Positions 1 to 8,249 of a stretch of 64,000 nucleotides of DNA are shown one piece after another. Within the stretch, counting starts at the first letter, position 1, and each line of letters opens with the position of its first letter. Under the pieces are notes generated by a model, which was not told the DNA's origin, did no database searches, and saw only the letters and a program-made list of their open reading frames with translations. Source of the stretch: Vibrio europaeus (GTDB lineage Bacteria; Pseudomonadota; Gammaproteobacteria; Enterobacterales; Vibrionaceae); NCBI RefSeq assembly GCF_001695575.1, contig NZ_LUAX01000007.1:62001-126000 (forward strand), read 5' to 3'. Both the position numbers and the translations under genes were made by a program.

Positions 1-2204
1 GCCGTTCGAACGTAGAACATCAAGACACGATCAATTAACGCGACCAGTTCTGCTTTAGACAGGTCAGAGGCAATTAAGTCAGCATGTCTTGGCCTCATGC
101 CTCCGTTACCGCACACATAGAGATTCCAACCGTTCTCAGTCGCGATGACGCCAATATCTTTACTTTGCGCTTCAGCACATTCACGGGTACACCCAGATAC
201 TGCGAACTTGATTTTGTGCGGTGCGCGCAGCCCTTTGTAGCGATTTTCCAATTCGATTGCTAAGCCAACCGAGTCATCGACGCCATAGCGACACCAAGTC
301 GAACCAACGCAGGATTTAACCGTTCTAAGAGACTTACCATACGCGTGGCCGGTTTCAAATCCCGCATCAATTAGCGCTTGCCAGATATCCGGTAGCTGTT
401 CGACTTGAGCCCCAAATAAATCAACACGCTGACCACCGGTTATCTTGGTGTATAAGTCGTACTTCTTCGCCACTTCACCTAATGCGATCAATTTGTCAGG
501 CGTAATTTCTCCCCCTGCTACTCTAGGGACAACCGAGTAAGATCCATCTTTTTGCAGGTTTGCCATAAAGGCGTCGTTAGAGTCTTGCAGCGAACTATGT
601 TGCGGCTCCATGATGTGCTCATTCCATAACGAGGCAAACACTGATGCAGCGGTGGGTTTACAAAGATCACAGCCGTGACCTTTACCATGCTTCTCTATCA
701 ATGTATCAAAGTCTTTAATCTCTTCGACTTGGCAAATATGGAATAGTTCTTGGCGCGACAACTCAAAGTGCTCACAGATATGATTGTTCACCTCTACGCC
801 CATCGCAGTCAGCTGAGCATCTAAGACACTTTTCACCATGTTGCTACAGCCGCCACAACCTGTGCCTGCCTTGGTTTCTGCCTTGAGGGTATCGAGATCA
901 TGAGCGCCAGCTTGTATTGCATTAACCAGATCACCCTTACTCACGTTGTGACACGAACAAATAATAGCGGTATCCGCCATCTCACCGTTAAGCATTCCCG
1001 TATCAAAAAGTAGGTTTGCTGCATGGTCAGGAAGGGTCGTTTCATTTAAATAGCATTGCAGTAAAGCATCATAGTCCGAGTTATCCCCGACAAGAATGGC
1101 GCCTAGCAGCTTGGTTCCACTCTGATCAACGACGAGTTTTTTATAGACGCCAGCAACCGCATCTTGCAACACCATCTCCTGAGCGCCATCCGTCGCTTTA
1201 TGCGCATCACCAATAGAAGCGACATCGACACCGAGTAACTTCAACTTGGTGCTCATATCAGCACCGGTGAAACCAGCGTTTTCGCGACCAACGAGCTTAT
1301 CAGCAACCACACGAGCCATGGTATAACCGGGGGCCACCAAGCCAAATATTTTCTCTTGCCAAAGCGCACATTCTCCAATAGCAAAAATGCTCTCATCACT
1401 GGTTCGGCATTGATCATCAATGACAATGCCGCCGCGCTCACCAATATTGATACCCGCCTGCCTAGCCAGTGCGTCTTGCGGTCTAATACCTGCAGAGAAA
1501 ACAATGACGTCTACTTCAAGAGGATCAGTATCTTTAAACACCATCCGATGTTTTGCGCCTTCGCCATCACAGATTTTTTCGGTTGCCGTGGAGGTATGAA
1601 CCGTTAGACCTAGCTCTTCTATCTTCTCTTTCAGAACTAAGCCCGCACCATCATCAAGTTGAACAGGCATCAAACGCGGCGCGAATTCCACGACGTGGGT
1701 TTCCACACCTAGCAGTTTCAAGGCGTTTGCAGCTTCTAAGCCGAGTAATCCACCACCAATGACAGCACCTGTCTTCGCGCCCTGACACGCTGTTTTTATT
1801 TCAGAAAGATCATCTAACGTTCGATAAACAAAGATATTGTCTCTATCGTGACCTTCAATAGGCGGTACGAATGGATAAGAACCTGTTGCGAGCACGAGCT
1901 GATCGTACCCTATGACACTGTCCTCATCTAAAACCAAGCGTTTGTTGTCCCGTTCGATTTTGGTTACTTGGCTGCCTAGCATCAACTCTATGCCATGTTT
2001 GCTATACCACTCTTCACTGCTTAACATTAGATCTTGATGGCTGTTGCCAGAGAATAGTGATGAGAGTTGAACTCGATCGTAGGCGATGAAACGCTCCTCA
2101 CCAATCACCGTAATGCGCTTTTCAAGGTGAGCACCTCGTTCAACAAGCTGAGCAACAAGGTGGTGCCCAACCATACCGTTACCGACGATTACTACATGTT
2201 CCAT
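1..2204 (-). CDS. nirB: Assimilatory nitrite reductase [NAD(P)H] large subunit, 3' end outside window
   Basis: The open frame starts at the ATG ending at 2204 (MEHVVIVGNGMVGHH) and runs off the left edge after about 734 codons; the family is usually about 850 residues, so the C-terminus is missing. The start has an AAAGGAG seven bases upstream. The N-terminus is an FAD-binding glycine-rich motif (GNGMVGH). The C-terminal part shows siroheme/4Fe-4S reductase features: STWCRYG, then SGCTREC, then LYVCGNGGMRPRHADL. The enzyme reduces nitrite to ammonium in the cytoplasm with electrons from NAD(P)H. It is the last visible gene of the nrtA-nrtB-nrtD-nirB operon, 12 bases after nrtD. Identification is by motif and context; a small subunit (nirD) would be expected just left of the window. 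Confidence 0.95.
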   Translation of the reverse strand, partial: MEHVVIVGNGMVGHHLVAQLVERGAHLEKRITVIGEERFIAYDRVQLSSLFSGNSHQDLMLSSEEWYSKHGIELMLGSQVTKIERDNKRLVLDEDSVIGYDQLVLATGSYPFVPPIEGHDRDNIFVYRTLDDLSEIKTACQGAKTGAVIGGGLLGLEAANALKLLGVETHVVEFAPRLMPVQLDDGAGLVLKEKIEELGLTVHTSTATEKICDGEGAKHRMVFKDTDPLEVDVIVFSAGIRPQDALARQAGINIGERGGIVIDDQCRTSDESIFAIGECALWQEKIFGLVAPGYTMARVVADKLVGRENAGFTGADMSTKLKLLGVDVASIGDAHKATDGAQEMVLQDAVAGVYKKLVVDQSGTKLLGAILVGDNSDYDALLQCYLNETTLPDHAANLLFDTGMLNGEMADTAIICSCHNVSKGDLVNAIQAGAHDLDTLKAETKAGTGCGGCSNMVKSVLDAQLTAMGVEVNNHICEHFELSRQELFHICQVEEIKDFDTLIEKHGKGHGCDLCKPTAASVFASLWNEHIMEPQHSSLQDSNDAFMANLQKDGSYSVVPRVAGGEITPDKLIALGEVAKKYDLYTKITGGQRVDLFGAQVEQLPDIWQALIDAGFETGHAYGKSLRTVKSCVGSTWCRYGVDDSVGLAIELENRYKGLRAPHKIKFAVSGCTRECAEAQSKDIGVIATENGWNLYVCGNGGMRPRHADLIASDLSKAELVALIDRVLMFYVRT

Positions 2205-2216
2205 TGTCTGACTCCT

Positions 2217-3074
2217 TTATGCCGTCTTAGCGGGTACTTCGAGCTCTTTCTGCTCGGTACTTTTAGGTTGAGTACTTGGTTTAGACTGCTTTTCATACAA
2301 GAAACGCAGCACTGACTGGCGGTATTTCTGGTACTGAGGATCATCCGCTAGCGCAACACGGTTACGTGGGCGGGGCAAATCAATATCCAACACCTCACCA
2401 ATGGTTGCCGCTGGGCCATTGGTCATCATCACGATCTTGTCTGAAAGCAGTACCGCCTCATCCACATCATGGGTAATCATAATCACGGTATTGTTCAGCT
2501 TAGCTTGGATTTTCATCAATGAATCTTGCAGATGAGCACGGGTCAGTGCATCCAGAGCACCAAAAGGTTCATCCATCAAAAGGACTTTTGGCTGAAGGGC
2601 AAGCGCGCGAGCAATGCCGACTCGCTGCTTCATACCGCCAGAGATTTCATCAGGCTTTTTATCCGCAGCGTGAGACATTTGAATCAAGTCGAGATAATGT
2701 TCGACCTGCTCTTTGATCCACTGTTTTGAGCTGTGTCCAGAAGTGGTGCTTTGTGCAATCTGCTTTACTGCCAGTTCTACATTTTGATAAACCGTTAACC
2801 AAGGCAATAACGAATGATTTTGAAACACGACAGCGCGCTCTGGCCCTGGTCCACTTACCTCACGACCATCAACAATCACCCCACCATCCGTAGGTAGGTG
2901 AAGACCCGCCACTAGATTAAGTACTGTCGATTTTCCGCAACCTGAGTGTCCGATCAGCGAAATAAATTCGCCTTTATCAATTTGAAGATTGACGTTTTTT
3001 AAGGCAATAAATTCGCCATTCGGGGTTGGGAAGCTCATCCCCAACTGAGTTAAATCGAGTAGTGCTTTAGACAT
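2217..3074 (-). CDS. nrtD: Nitrate ABC transporter, ATP-binding protein (NrtD/NasD type)
   Basis: 285-residue ABC ATPase. Walker A is GHSGCGKST (around residue 42), the signature is EISGGMKQR, and Walker B is VLLMDEPFGALD, followed by the switch histidine in MITHDVDEAV. The aligned family is the nitrate/sulfonate/taurine importers (NrtD, SsuB, TauB). It has no fused substrate-binding domain, unlike cyanobacterial NrtC, so a homodimer would drive the importer. The C-terminal tail after about residue 255 is lysine/glutamate-rich and poorly conserved. It lies 12 bases after nrtB and 12 before nirB, in one transcription unit. Nitrate specificity is inferred from neighbours. Confidence 0.9.
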   Translation of the reverse strand: MSKALLDLTQLGMSFPTPNGEFIALKNVNLQIDKGEFISLIGHSGCGKSTVLNLVAGLHLPTDGGVIVDGREVSGPGPERAVVFQNHSLLPWLTVYQNVELAVKQIAQSTTSGHSSKQWIKEQVEHYLDLIQMSHAADKKPDEISGGMKQRVGIARALALQPKVLLMDEPFGALDALTRAHLQDSLMKIQAKLNNTVIMITHDVDEAVLLSDKIVMMTNGPAATIGEVLDIDLPRPRNRVALADDPQYQKYRQSVLRFLYEKQSKPSTQPKSTEQKELEVPAKTA

Positions 3075-3086
3075 AGGAAACTCCTT

Positions 3087-4055
3087 TTATCGCAATGCCT
3101 GTTGCTTATTCCAAGACAACCACTTCTGTAGTTGCAACATACCTCGGTCTAGCAGTAAGCCAATGAAACCAATCGTGATGACCGCGACCATAATGCGCCC
3201 CAGTGAAGCCGAGCTGCCATTCTGGAATTCGTCCCAAACAAACTTTCCTAGCCCTGGGTTTTGCGCCAGCATCTCTGCGGCGATGAGTACCATCCATGCG
3301 ATACCGAGCGATAAACGCAACCCGGTAAAGATCATCGGAATCGCAGACGGAAGCACGATAACTCTGATATGTTGCCACCAAGATAGCTGCAGCACTTTGC
3401 TGACATTGATAAGATCTTTATCCACGCTAGTGACGCCGACAGCCGTGTTAATCAGCGTTGGCCACAAACTACACAGCGCAACTGTCAGCAACGAGTTAAC
3501 AAAAGATTTAGCGAACATAGGGTCATCACTGACGTAAGTTGCACTCACCACCATGGTGACTATCGGTAGCCACGCCAGAGGAGAAACCGGTTTAAGCAAC
3601 TGAATAATGGGGTTAAATGCCTGATAAGCACCTTGGTTTAAGCCAAGGACAATGCCGAGCGGTATAGCAATCAAAGTGGCCAATAAAAATCCGCTGGCGA
3701 CCGTAATTAGGCTAGTCACGATTTGATCAAAGAATGTGGGCTTCCCCGTGTAAGGTCTAATCTTGACCTTAGCATCAGGATTTTTTGCTAGCTTTGCAGC
3801 ATTACGTTTTTCTTGTCGCTCGATAAAGGCGACTTCTTTTTTTCTTTCATCCCAGTGCTCTACCACCAAATTACTAAATTGCTGGTAGGTTTGAGCTGGA
3901 CCAGGAAGTGTTCCTAGTGAAGTTTCTACCTGACGTGCACTGAAATGCCACATCATCAAGAACATCAAGATTCCAATTACAGGTAACAAAAAGGCTTTGC
4001 TCTTGTTCGCCACCAACTGCTTACTCGGAATAAGTGAGATTACATTGCTCGACAT
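3087..4055 (-). CDS. nrtB: Nitrate ABC transporter permease (NrtB/NasE type)
   Basis: 322-residue inner-membrane permease of the NrtB/SsuC family. There is one N-terminal membrane segment (about residues 22-40), then a long hydrophilic stretch rich in lysine and glutamate (about 65-105) before the core BPD_transp_1 region. The core holds the EAA-type loop around LINVSKVLQLSWWQHIRVIVLPSAIPMIFTGLR and a C-terminal segment IMVAVITIGFIGLLLDRGM. The hydrophilic insert between the first helix and the core is typical of the nitrate branch. The gene sits between the binding protein (63 bases upstream) and the ATPase. Substrate is inferred from the operon. Confidence 0.9.
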   Translation of the reverse strand: MSSNVISLIPSKQLVANKSKAFLLPVIGILMFLMMWHFSARQVETSLGTLPGPAQTYQQFSNLVVEHWDERKKEVAFIERQEKRNAAKLAKNPDAKVKIRPYTGKPTFFDQIVTSLITVASGFLLATLIAIPLGIVLGLNQGAYQAFNPIIQLLKPVSPLAWLPIVTMVVSATYVSDDPMFAKSFVNSLLTVALCSLWPTLINTAVGVTSVDKDLINVSKVLQLSWWQHIRVIVLPSAIPMIFTGLRLSLGIAWMVLIAAEMLAQNPGLGKFVWDEFQNGSSASLGRIMVAVITIGFIGLLLDRGMLQLQKWLSWNKQQALR

Positions 4056-4118
4056 AACAACTCCTATACATCCTTGTTATTGTTTTGTTGGAGGGGACTC
4101 GCCCCTCCTCCATTTGTT

Positions 4119-5492
4119 TTAAACTTTGTCTTTGCCTTTAAGACCGATTGAGAACTTCTCTAGATACGCGTTAGGCGAACGGCCGTCATAGACGATGTTG
4201 TCGATAAAATGTGTTTGTGGAGCGCGGAAACCATCTTCAGTGGCAAAATCTGGGAAATCTTTGCTGGTGAGTACCCCGTCTTCAATCAACGCTTGTGCAG
4301 CTTGTTGGTAGATATCTGGTCGATAAACCTCTTTCGCGACATCCATATACCAATCATCAGATTTTTCTTCAGGAATTTGTCCCCAGCGGCGCATTTGGGT
4401 CAGATACCAAATCGCATCGCTGTAATAAGGGTAAGTGGCGTTGTGACGGAAGAATACGTTGAAATCTGGCACCTCACGGACATTGCCTTTTTCGTACTCA
4501 AAAGTCCCTGTCATGGAGTTCGCTATCACTTCAAAATCTGCACCAACATATTCGCTTTTTGCCAACAATTTGACCGCTTCAACACGGTTGGCGTTGTTGT
4601 TCTCATCCAACCAATGCGCTGCTCGGATAAGCGCTTTCACCACACGAATGTGCGTATTGGGGTATTTTTCTGCCCACGACTTAGAGACACCAAATACTTT
4701 TTCTGGGTTGTTTTTCCAGATCTCATAGTCGGTCACAACTGGCGCTCCAATACCTTTAAATACTGCCTGCTGGTTCCAAGGTTCGCCAACGCAGTAACCT
4801 TCAATTGTTCCCGCTTCCATCGTCGCAGGCATTTGTGGTGGTGGAGTCACACTTAGCAATACGTCTGCATTGAGTTGCCCACTGTTATCACCTGTCTTGG
4901 GCGCGTAGTATCCAGGGTGTATACCACCCGCAGCCAGCCAATAACGCAGTTCATAGTTGTGAGTAGAAACAGGAAACACCATTCCCATGTTGAACGGTTT
5001 ACCTTCATCAAGATAACTCTCGACAACGGGCTTAAGTGCGTCAGCCTTAATTGGGTGAACTAACTTTCCATCTGCCTCGGTCGGAATATTGGGTTTCATC
5101 TGCTGCCATGTTTTGTTTGAAACCGTAATCGCATTACCGTTGAGATCCATACTGAATGCGGTAATCACTTCCGCTTGGGTGCCAATGCCAATTGTCGCGC
5201 CTAACGGTTGCCCTGACAGCATGTGTGCACCATCAAGCTCACCGTCAATGACTCTATCGAGCAACACTTTCCAGTTAGCTTGCGCTTCTAACGTGACGTA
5301 CAAACCTTCGTCTTCAAAATAACCTTTCTCATAGGCAACAGCGAGTGGTGCCATATCGGTAAGTTTGATAAAGCCAAATTTAAGGTCTTCGAGTTCCGGC
5401 TCACCCAACTCGGCTAAGGTGCTAGGTACATAAAAAGTGGTGGTTAACGCTGCACCCACCAGAGTACGCTTGATTGCTGACTTCCATTTCAT
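4119..5492 (-). CDS. nrtA: Nitrate-binding periplasmic protein of ABC transporter (NrtA/NasF type)
   Basis: 457 residues. The N-terminus is a Sec-type signal peptide: basic MKWKSAIKR, a hydrophobic stretch, and a cleavage-like STLAE near residue 28. The mature part follows the CmpA/NrtA pattern ([51 protein letters not shown]). It would capture nitrate in the periplasm and deliver it to NrtB. The start at 5492 is preceded by GGAG eight bases away, just after a leader terminator. NrtA-type proteins are homologous to NasS, the nitrate sensor that pairs with NasT; the signal peptide and the permease/ATPase partners favour transport here. No separate NasS gene lies beside nasT. Confidence 0.93.
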   Translation of the reverse strand: MKWKSAIKRTLVGAALTTTFYVPSTLAELGEPELEDLKFGFIKLTDMAPLAVAYEKGYFEDEGLYVTLEAQANWKVLLDRVIDGELDGAHMLSGQPLGATIGIGTQAEVITAFSMDLNGNAITVSNKTWQQMKPNIPTEADGKLVHPIKADALKPVVESYLDEGKPFNMGMVFPVSTHNYELRYWLAAGGIHPGYYAPKTGDNSGQLNADVLLSVTPPPQMPATMEAGTIEGYCVGEPWNQQAVFKGIGAPVVTDYEIWKNNPEKVFGVSKSWAEKYPNTHIRVVKALIRAAHWLDENNNANRVEAVKLLAKSEYVGADFEVIANSMTGTFEYEKGNVREVPDFNVFFRHNATYPYYSDAIWYLTQMRRWGQIPEEKSDDWYMDVAKEVYRPDIYQQAAQALIEDGVLTSKDFPDFATEDGFRAPQTHFIDNIVYDGRSPNAYLEKFSIGLKGKDKV

Positions 5493-5512
5493 AACTTTTC
5501 TCCAATAAAAAA

Positions 5513-5542
5513 GGCGCTACGCCTCCGAAGAGTCGTAGCGCC
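5513..5542 (-). terminator. Intrinsic terminator (attenuator) in the nrtA leader
   Basis: On the minus strand GGCGCTACG pairs with CGTAGCGCC around an inner CTC-TTCG-GAG hairpin, followed directly by six U residues (plus-strand A run 5507-5512). It lies between the promoter at 5616 and the nrtA ATG at 5492, so it can only work as a conditional terminator of the nrtA operon. This is the expected target of ANTAR-protein antitermination, as described for the Klebsiella nasF leader. Confidence 0.92.
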
Positions 5543-5575
5543 ATTGCATCCTTTTCTATTACCGCCGTTGATAAT
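5538..5575 (-). promoter_or_regulatory. Candidate ANTAR-responsive tandem hairpins in the nrtA leader
   Basis: The first hairpin (5558-5575, minus strand) is ATTATC-AACGGC-GGTAAT: a six-pair stem with a hexaloop that has A at position 1 and G at position 4, the ANTAR recognition signature. About 13 bases downstream is a second hexaloop AATGGC (5540-5545) flanked by GC/GC; its stem is weak, and its loop and 3' side overlap the 5' arm of the terminator at 5513-5542. Folding of the second hairpin would therefore compete with termination. The effector is probably NasT, encoded just upstream. The first hairpin is strong; the second is tentative. Confidence 0.7.
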
Positions 5576-5615
5576 GTAAGGTTACGATTGAACAGATTGT
5601 TTCTAATCTAAGTGT

Positions 5616-5631
5616 TCCAAGTTACGTGCCA
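5616..5631 (-). promoter_or_regulatory. Sigma-54-type (-24/-12) promoter of the nrtA operon
   Basis: Minus strand TGGCACGTAACTTGGA matches the -24/-12 consensus TGGCACG-N4-TTGCW at all but one base (G for C after the -12 G). The predicted start is near 5606, giving a leader of about 114 nt before nrtA. Its presence means the nrtABD-nirB operon can be started independently of the upstream nasA operon and is probably under nitrogen (NtrC) control, though I see no consensus NtrC site between it and nasT. Confidence 0.72.
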
Positions 5632-5759
5632 ACTTATTTAACACTTTGTATTCAATAACTTACTATTAACCCCTTTCAATATCACCTTAAGCTTGCTTAG
5701 TAATAGTGCACTTCGCACCAATGCGGAATTTTTCTTATAACCCCAAAGTGGTAGTTAAG

Positions 5760-6347
5760 CTATTTTAGCGCCTCTAAAGTTTGCAGTAGATTTTTTGCTA
5801 CTTGCGCCAAGGTTTGACTCGATTGCATCGCTGATTTTCTCATCGCTTTGTAAGCCGCATCTTCATCGACTTGGTGCATTTTCATCAGTAGCCCTTTTGC
5901 TCGCTCGATGATCTTTCTTTCTTCTAATCGCAGCTCAAGCTGTTCGATTTCATCTTCAAGAGCGACCACTGAACGGCGAATCTGGCACGCATTGGCTATC
6001 CAAGGAGTCAAACAAAACTCGGTATCTGCCGGTACGAGGACATAGTCCATTCTTTCCGGTAAACGACTGATATCATTAGAATCGAGTTGCTTCAACACCA
6101 CCAATAGTGGGTGTTTTCTAACACGGCATTCTTCAATAACCACGCGCAGTTCAGCACTCGGTTGCAACCAGCCCACAACAACATAAGCGTTGGGTTCCCG
6201 GTCTAACATTTGTTCAAACTGATTAAGTTGGCAACTGATGATGTTGTCAAATTCTTGAGCGAGAAGTGTCGCTAATCGTGCCAATTCTTCAACACGATCA
6301 CTGCAAATGATGAGCGGATTTTTGGAGAGATTTTTGTGCATGAACAT
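5760..6347 (-). CDS. nasT: ANTAR-domain antiterminator, NasT-like nitrate regulator
   Basis: 195 residues. The C-terminal 65 residues form an ANTAR RNA-binding domain: a coiled coil (LEDEIEQLELRLEERK) leading into IIERAKGLLMKMHQVDEDAAYKAMRKSAM. The N-terminal 120 residues look like a degenerate receiver: the strand that normally ends in the phospho-acceptor aspartate reads AYVVVGWLQPS with no Asp, so phosphorylation is unlikely. NasT-family proteins bind paired hexaloop hairpins in nascent leaders and prevent termination when nitrate is present. Both nas leaders in this window carry such hairpins. It is the last gene of the nasA operon, 58 bases after the ybiB-like gene. The usual NasS partner gene is not adjacent. 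Confidence 0.88.
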   Translation of the reverse strand: MFMHKNLSKNPLIICSDRVEELARLATLLAQEFDNIISCQLNQFEQMLDREPNAYVVVGWLQPSAELRVVIEECRVRKHPLLVVLKQLDSNDISRLPERMDYVLVPADTEFCLTPWIANACQIRRSVVALEDEIEQLELRLEERKIIERAKGLLMKMHQVDEDAAYKAMRKSAMQSSQTLAQVAKNLLQTLEALK

Positions 6348-6405
6348 TCCTTGTTTTGCTCTCTATCTAAAACAGACATAACAAGGAATGTGCCAATTGT
6401 TCTAT

Positions 6406-7359
6406 TTACTGACTTTCACAGTAACCAGACCAAAGCAGATAGGCTTTTTCAAACGACTTTTCTAGATCGCTTGACTCAGCAAACAGTGTCGCCGCCATTG
6501 TCGAAACCACTGTATTGGCCATCATATTAAGATCACTATCTGTCGTACCAAACAGGCACTTTTTAGGCAAAGGAATGTCGGTCAGCATACGTTCAGTCCA
6601 ATAATGCGATTCAACGCCTGTCGGTGTGCTCACCCAAACGGTTTGGCTGACTTTAGGGTTGTATTCTGATTCGCCAGATTGTCCTTTAAAAGAGACGACA
6701 GCGTGTCGGGTTAATCCTATCTCGCTTTCGACTTCAGCATGTAGTTGTTGGAAGCCTGGATGAAAGCTGCCGCGCAACCCCAGTTTTGCGCCTCCCGGGT
6801 TTAAAGCTCTAACGACCGTGTTGATCGGTGTACGCAATCCATAGCGATTCTTCCACCCAATCATGGTTTCAGCTTGTGGAGCAAAATGCATAAGAGGTAG
6901 ATAAGCGATACGCTTAATCTCTAGTAGCCGTTTCGCCTCTTGCGGTGACTGAGCAACCTCAATACCAAAGGCTTCAAGGTAATCTTCAGCATGTAATCGT
7001 CCGGCGGGCCTATCGTGGTAACCGTGTAGCAGTACTTTGTAGCCACTGTCTGCAAGGATCTTGGCTGCTAACAGATGCCAAGGTTGCCCTGCACTTTTGC
7101 GTTTACCCGCATAACACGGCCAGTCAATATCAGCGCCCAAGTTAGGGACACGAGACTGAAACGCTTTTACGAAGCCTGCAATTTCCTGATTGGTTTCGTT
7201 TTGTACTCGAATCAACATCAGTAGCATCGCCATCTGGTCGTCACCACATTGACCATCAAGATACTCGTCCATGATTTGGTAAGCCTGATCGAAGGTAAGC
7301 GGCTTGCGTCCTCGCTCTCCTCGACCAACCGTTCGGATACATTCTAAAATTGAGCTCAT
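6406..7359 (-). CDS. TrpD2/YbiB-like glycosyltransferase-family-3 protein
   Basis: 317 residues related to anthranilate phosphoribosyltransferase. An N-terminal helical bundle (LTFDQAYQIMDEYLDGQCGDDQMAMLLMLIRVQNET) is followed by a glycosyl_transferase_3-like fold (INTVVRALNPGGAKLGLRGSFHPGF). The catalytic GTGGD-type glycine loop of true TrpD is replaced by YAGKRKSAGQPWHLLAA, so anthranilate activity is unlikely; E. coli YbiB of this group binds nucleic acid. The ATG overlaps the cobA stop codon by four bases, so translation is probably coupled. Its role in nitrate assimilation is unknown. Confidence 0.8.
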   Translation of the reverse strand: MSSILECIRTVGRGERGRKPLTFDQAYQIMDEYLDGQCGDDQMAMLLMLIRVQNETNQEIAGFVKAFQSRVPNLGADIDWPCYAGKRKSAGQPWHLLAAKILADSGYKVLLHGYHDRPAGRLHAEDYLEAFGIEVAQSPQEAKRLLEIKRIAYLPLMHFAPQAETMIGWKNRYGLRTPINTVVRALNPGGAKLGLRGSFHPGFQQLHAEVESEIGLTRHAVVSFKGQSGESEYNPKVSQTVWVSTPTGVESHYWTERMLTDIPLPKKCLFGTTDSDLNMMANTVVSTMAATLFAESSDLEKSFEKAYLLWSGYCESQ

Positions 7360-8240
7360 ACTTCCTCTTGTGAGATCACTGACTCTATGGTCATGTTTAG
7401 TTCTTCTCGCAGTTTGACGACTTCGCCTAAGATAATCAATGCTGGGCTGACTCCTTTTAACTCTCTCGCTTTAGAAGTTAATGAGTCTAAACATGACACA
7501 TGTACCTTTTGCTGGCGGCTACAGCCGTGAGTAATGATGGCAAGCGGAAAATCTGGATTGAGACCTTGCTCGACCAGTCCTTGCTGAATCTCTTGCGCTT
7601 TCTCCAGCCCCATATAAAAAACTAAAGTTTGACCTGCTTTAACAAGCTCAGACCAAGCAGGTAGCGCGCCTGTCACCACCTGCCCTGTCACAAAGGTAAC
7701 ACTTCTAGCGATTTCTCTATGAGTTAAAGGGATATAAGAAGACGCCGCGCAACCTATAGCAGCAGTGATACCTGGAATAACCTCAAACTCAATGTTGTGC
7801 TTTGCGAGTAGTAATCCTTCTTCACCACCACGACCAAATATGAAGGGGTCACCGCCTTTTAGCCTGACAACACGTTTACCTAATTTCGCCAGCTCGACTA
7901 GAATTTGGCTAATCTCTTCTTGCTTTAAGCTTGGCTGACCGCAGCGCTTACCCACATAAATTTGTTGGCATTTATCCGCAGCAAAATCCAATATCTCTCT
8001 GTTTACTAAACGATCAAATACAATCACGTCAGCCTGTTGAATCGCTTTCAGCGCTTTTATTGTCAGTAACTCCGGGTCATTGGGGCCTGCACCAACCAGT
8101 TGCACCTTTCCGTGTTTGATGCCTTCTGAATCGCAGCCACTTCCCATGAGATTCGGCTGTTTTACATATTGATGAGCAATGAAACCTGCGCCACGTAGCC
8201 CTAATTGCGACCCCTCTTTAACCCTCTTGTCTAATTTCAT
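7356..8240 (-). CDS. cobA: Uroporphyrinogen-III C-methyltransferase (SUMT)
   Basis: 294 residues. SUMT motifs: VQLVGAGPNDPELLTIKAL (SAM-binding start, about residue 46), ADVIVFDRLV, VVRLKGGDPFIFGRGGEE, EVIPGITAAIGCAA and PLTHREIARSVTFVTG. It methylates uroporphyrinogen III to precorrin-2, the first step to siroheme, the cofactor of NirB. Unlike CysG it carries no dehydrogenase/ferrochelatase domain. About 45 extra N-terminal residues precede the conserved fold, so an internal start (for example the Met of MGSGCDSEG) is possible, but the annotated start lies only nine bases after nasA with a GGAG upstream. Confidence 0.94.
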   Translation of the reverse strand: MKLDKRVKEGSQLGLRGAGFIAHQYVKQPNLMGSGCDSEGIKHGKVQLVGAGPNDPELLTIKALKAIQQADVIVFDRLVNREILDFAADKCQQIYVGKRCGQPSLKQEEISQILVELAKLGKRVVRLKGGDPFIFGRGGEEGLLLAKHNIEFEVIPGITAAIGCAASSYIPLTHREIARSVTFVTGQVVTGALPAWSELVKAGQTLVFYMGLEKAQEIQQGLVEQGLNPDFPLAIITHGCSRQQKVHVSCLDSLTSKARELKGVSPALIILGEVVKLREELNMTIESVISQEEV

Positions 8241-8249
8241 ATCATGCTC

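Noticed and set aside
4209..4856. 215-codon plus-strand open frame inside nrtA
   Set aside because: Antisense shadow of a well-identified gene; no RBS and no recognisable protein.
5594..5609. Hairpin AGATT-AGAAAC-AATCT (minus strand) as the first ANTAR hairpin of the nrtA leader
   Set aside because: The loop has A at position 4 instead of G, and the predicted transcription start (about 5606) falls inside the stem. The hairpin at 5558-5575 fits better.
5707..5719. GTGC-N5-GCAC dyad between nasT and the nrtA promoter as an NtrC site
   Set aside because: The half-sites are in the opposite order to the NtrC consensus (GCAC-N-GTGC), so I did not call it.
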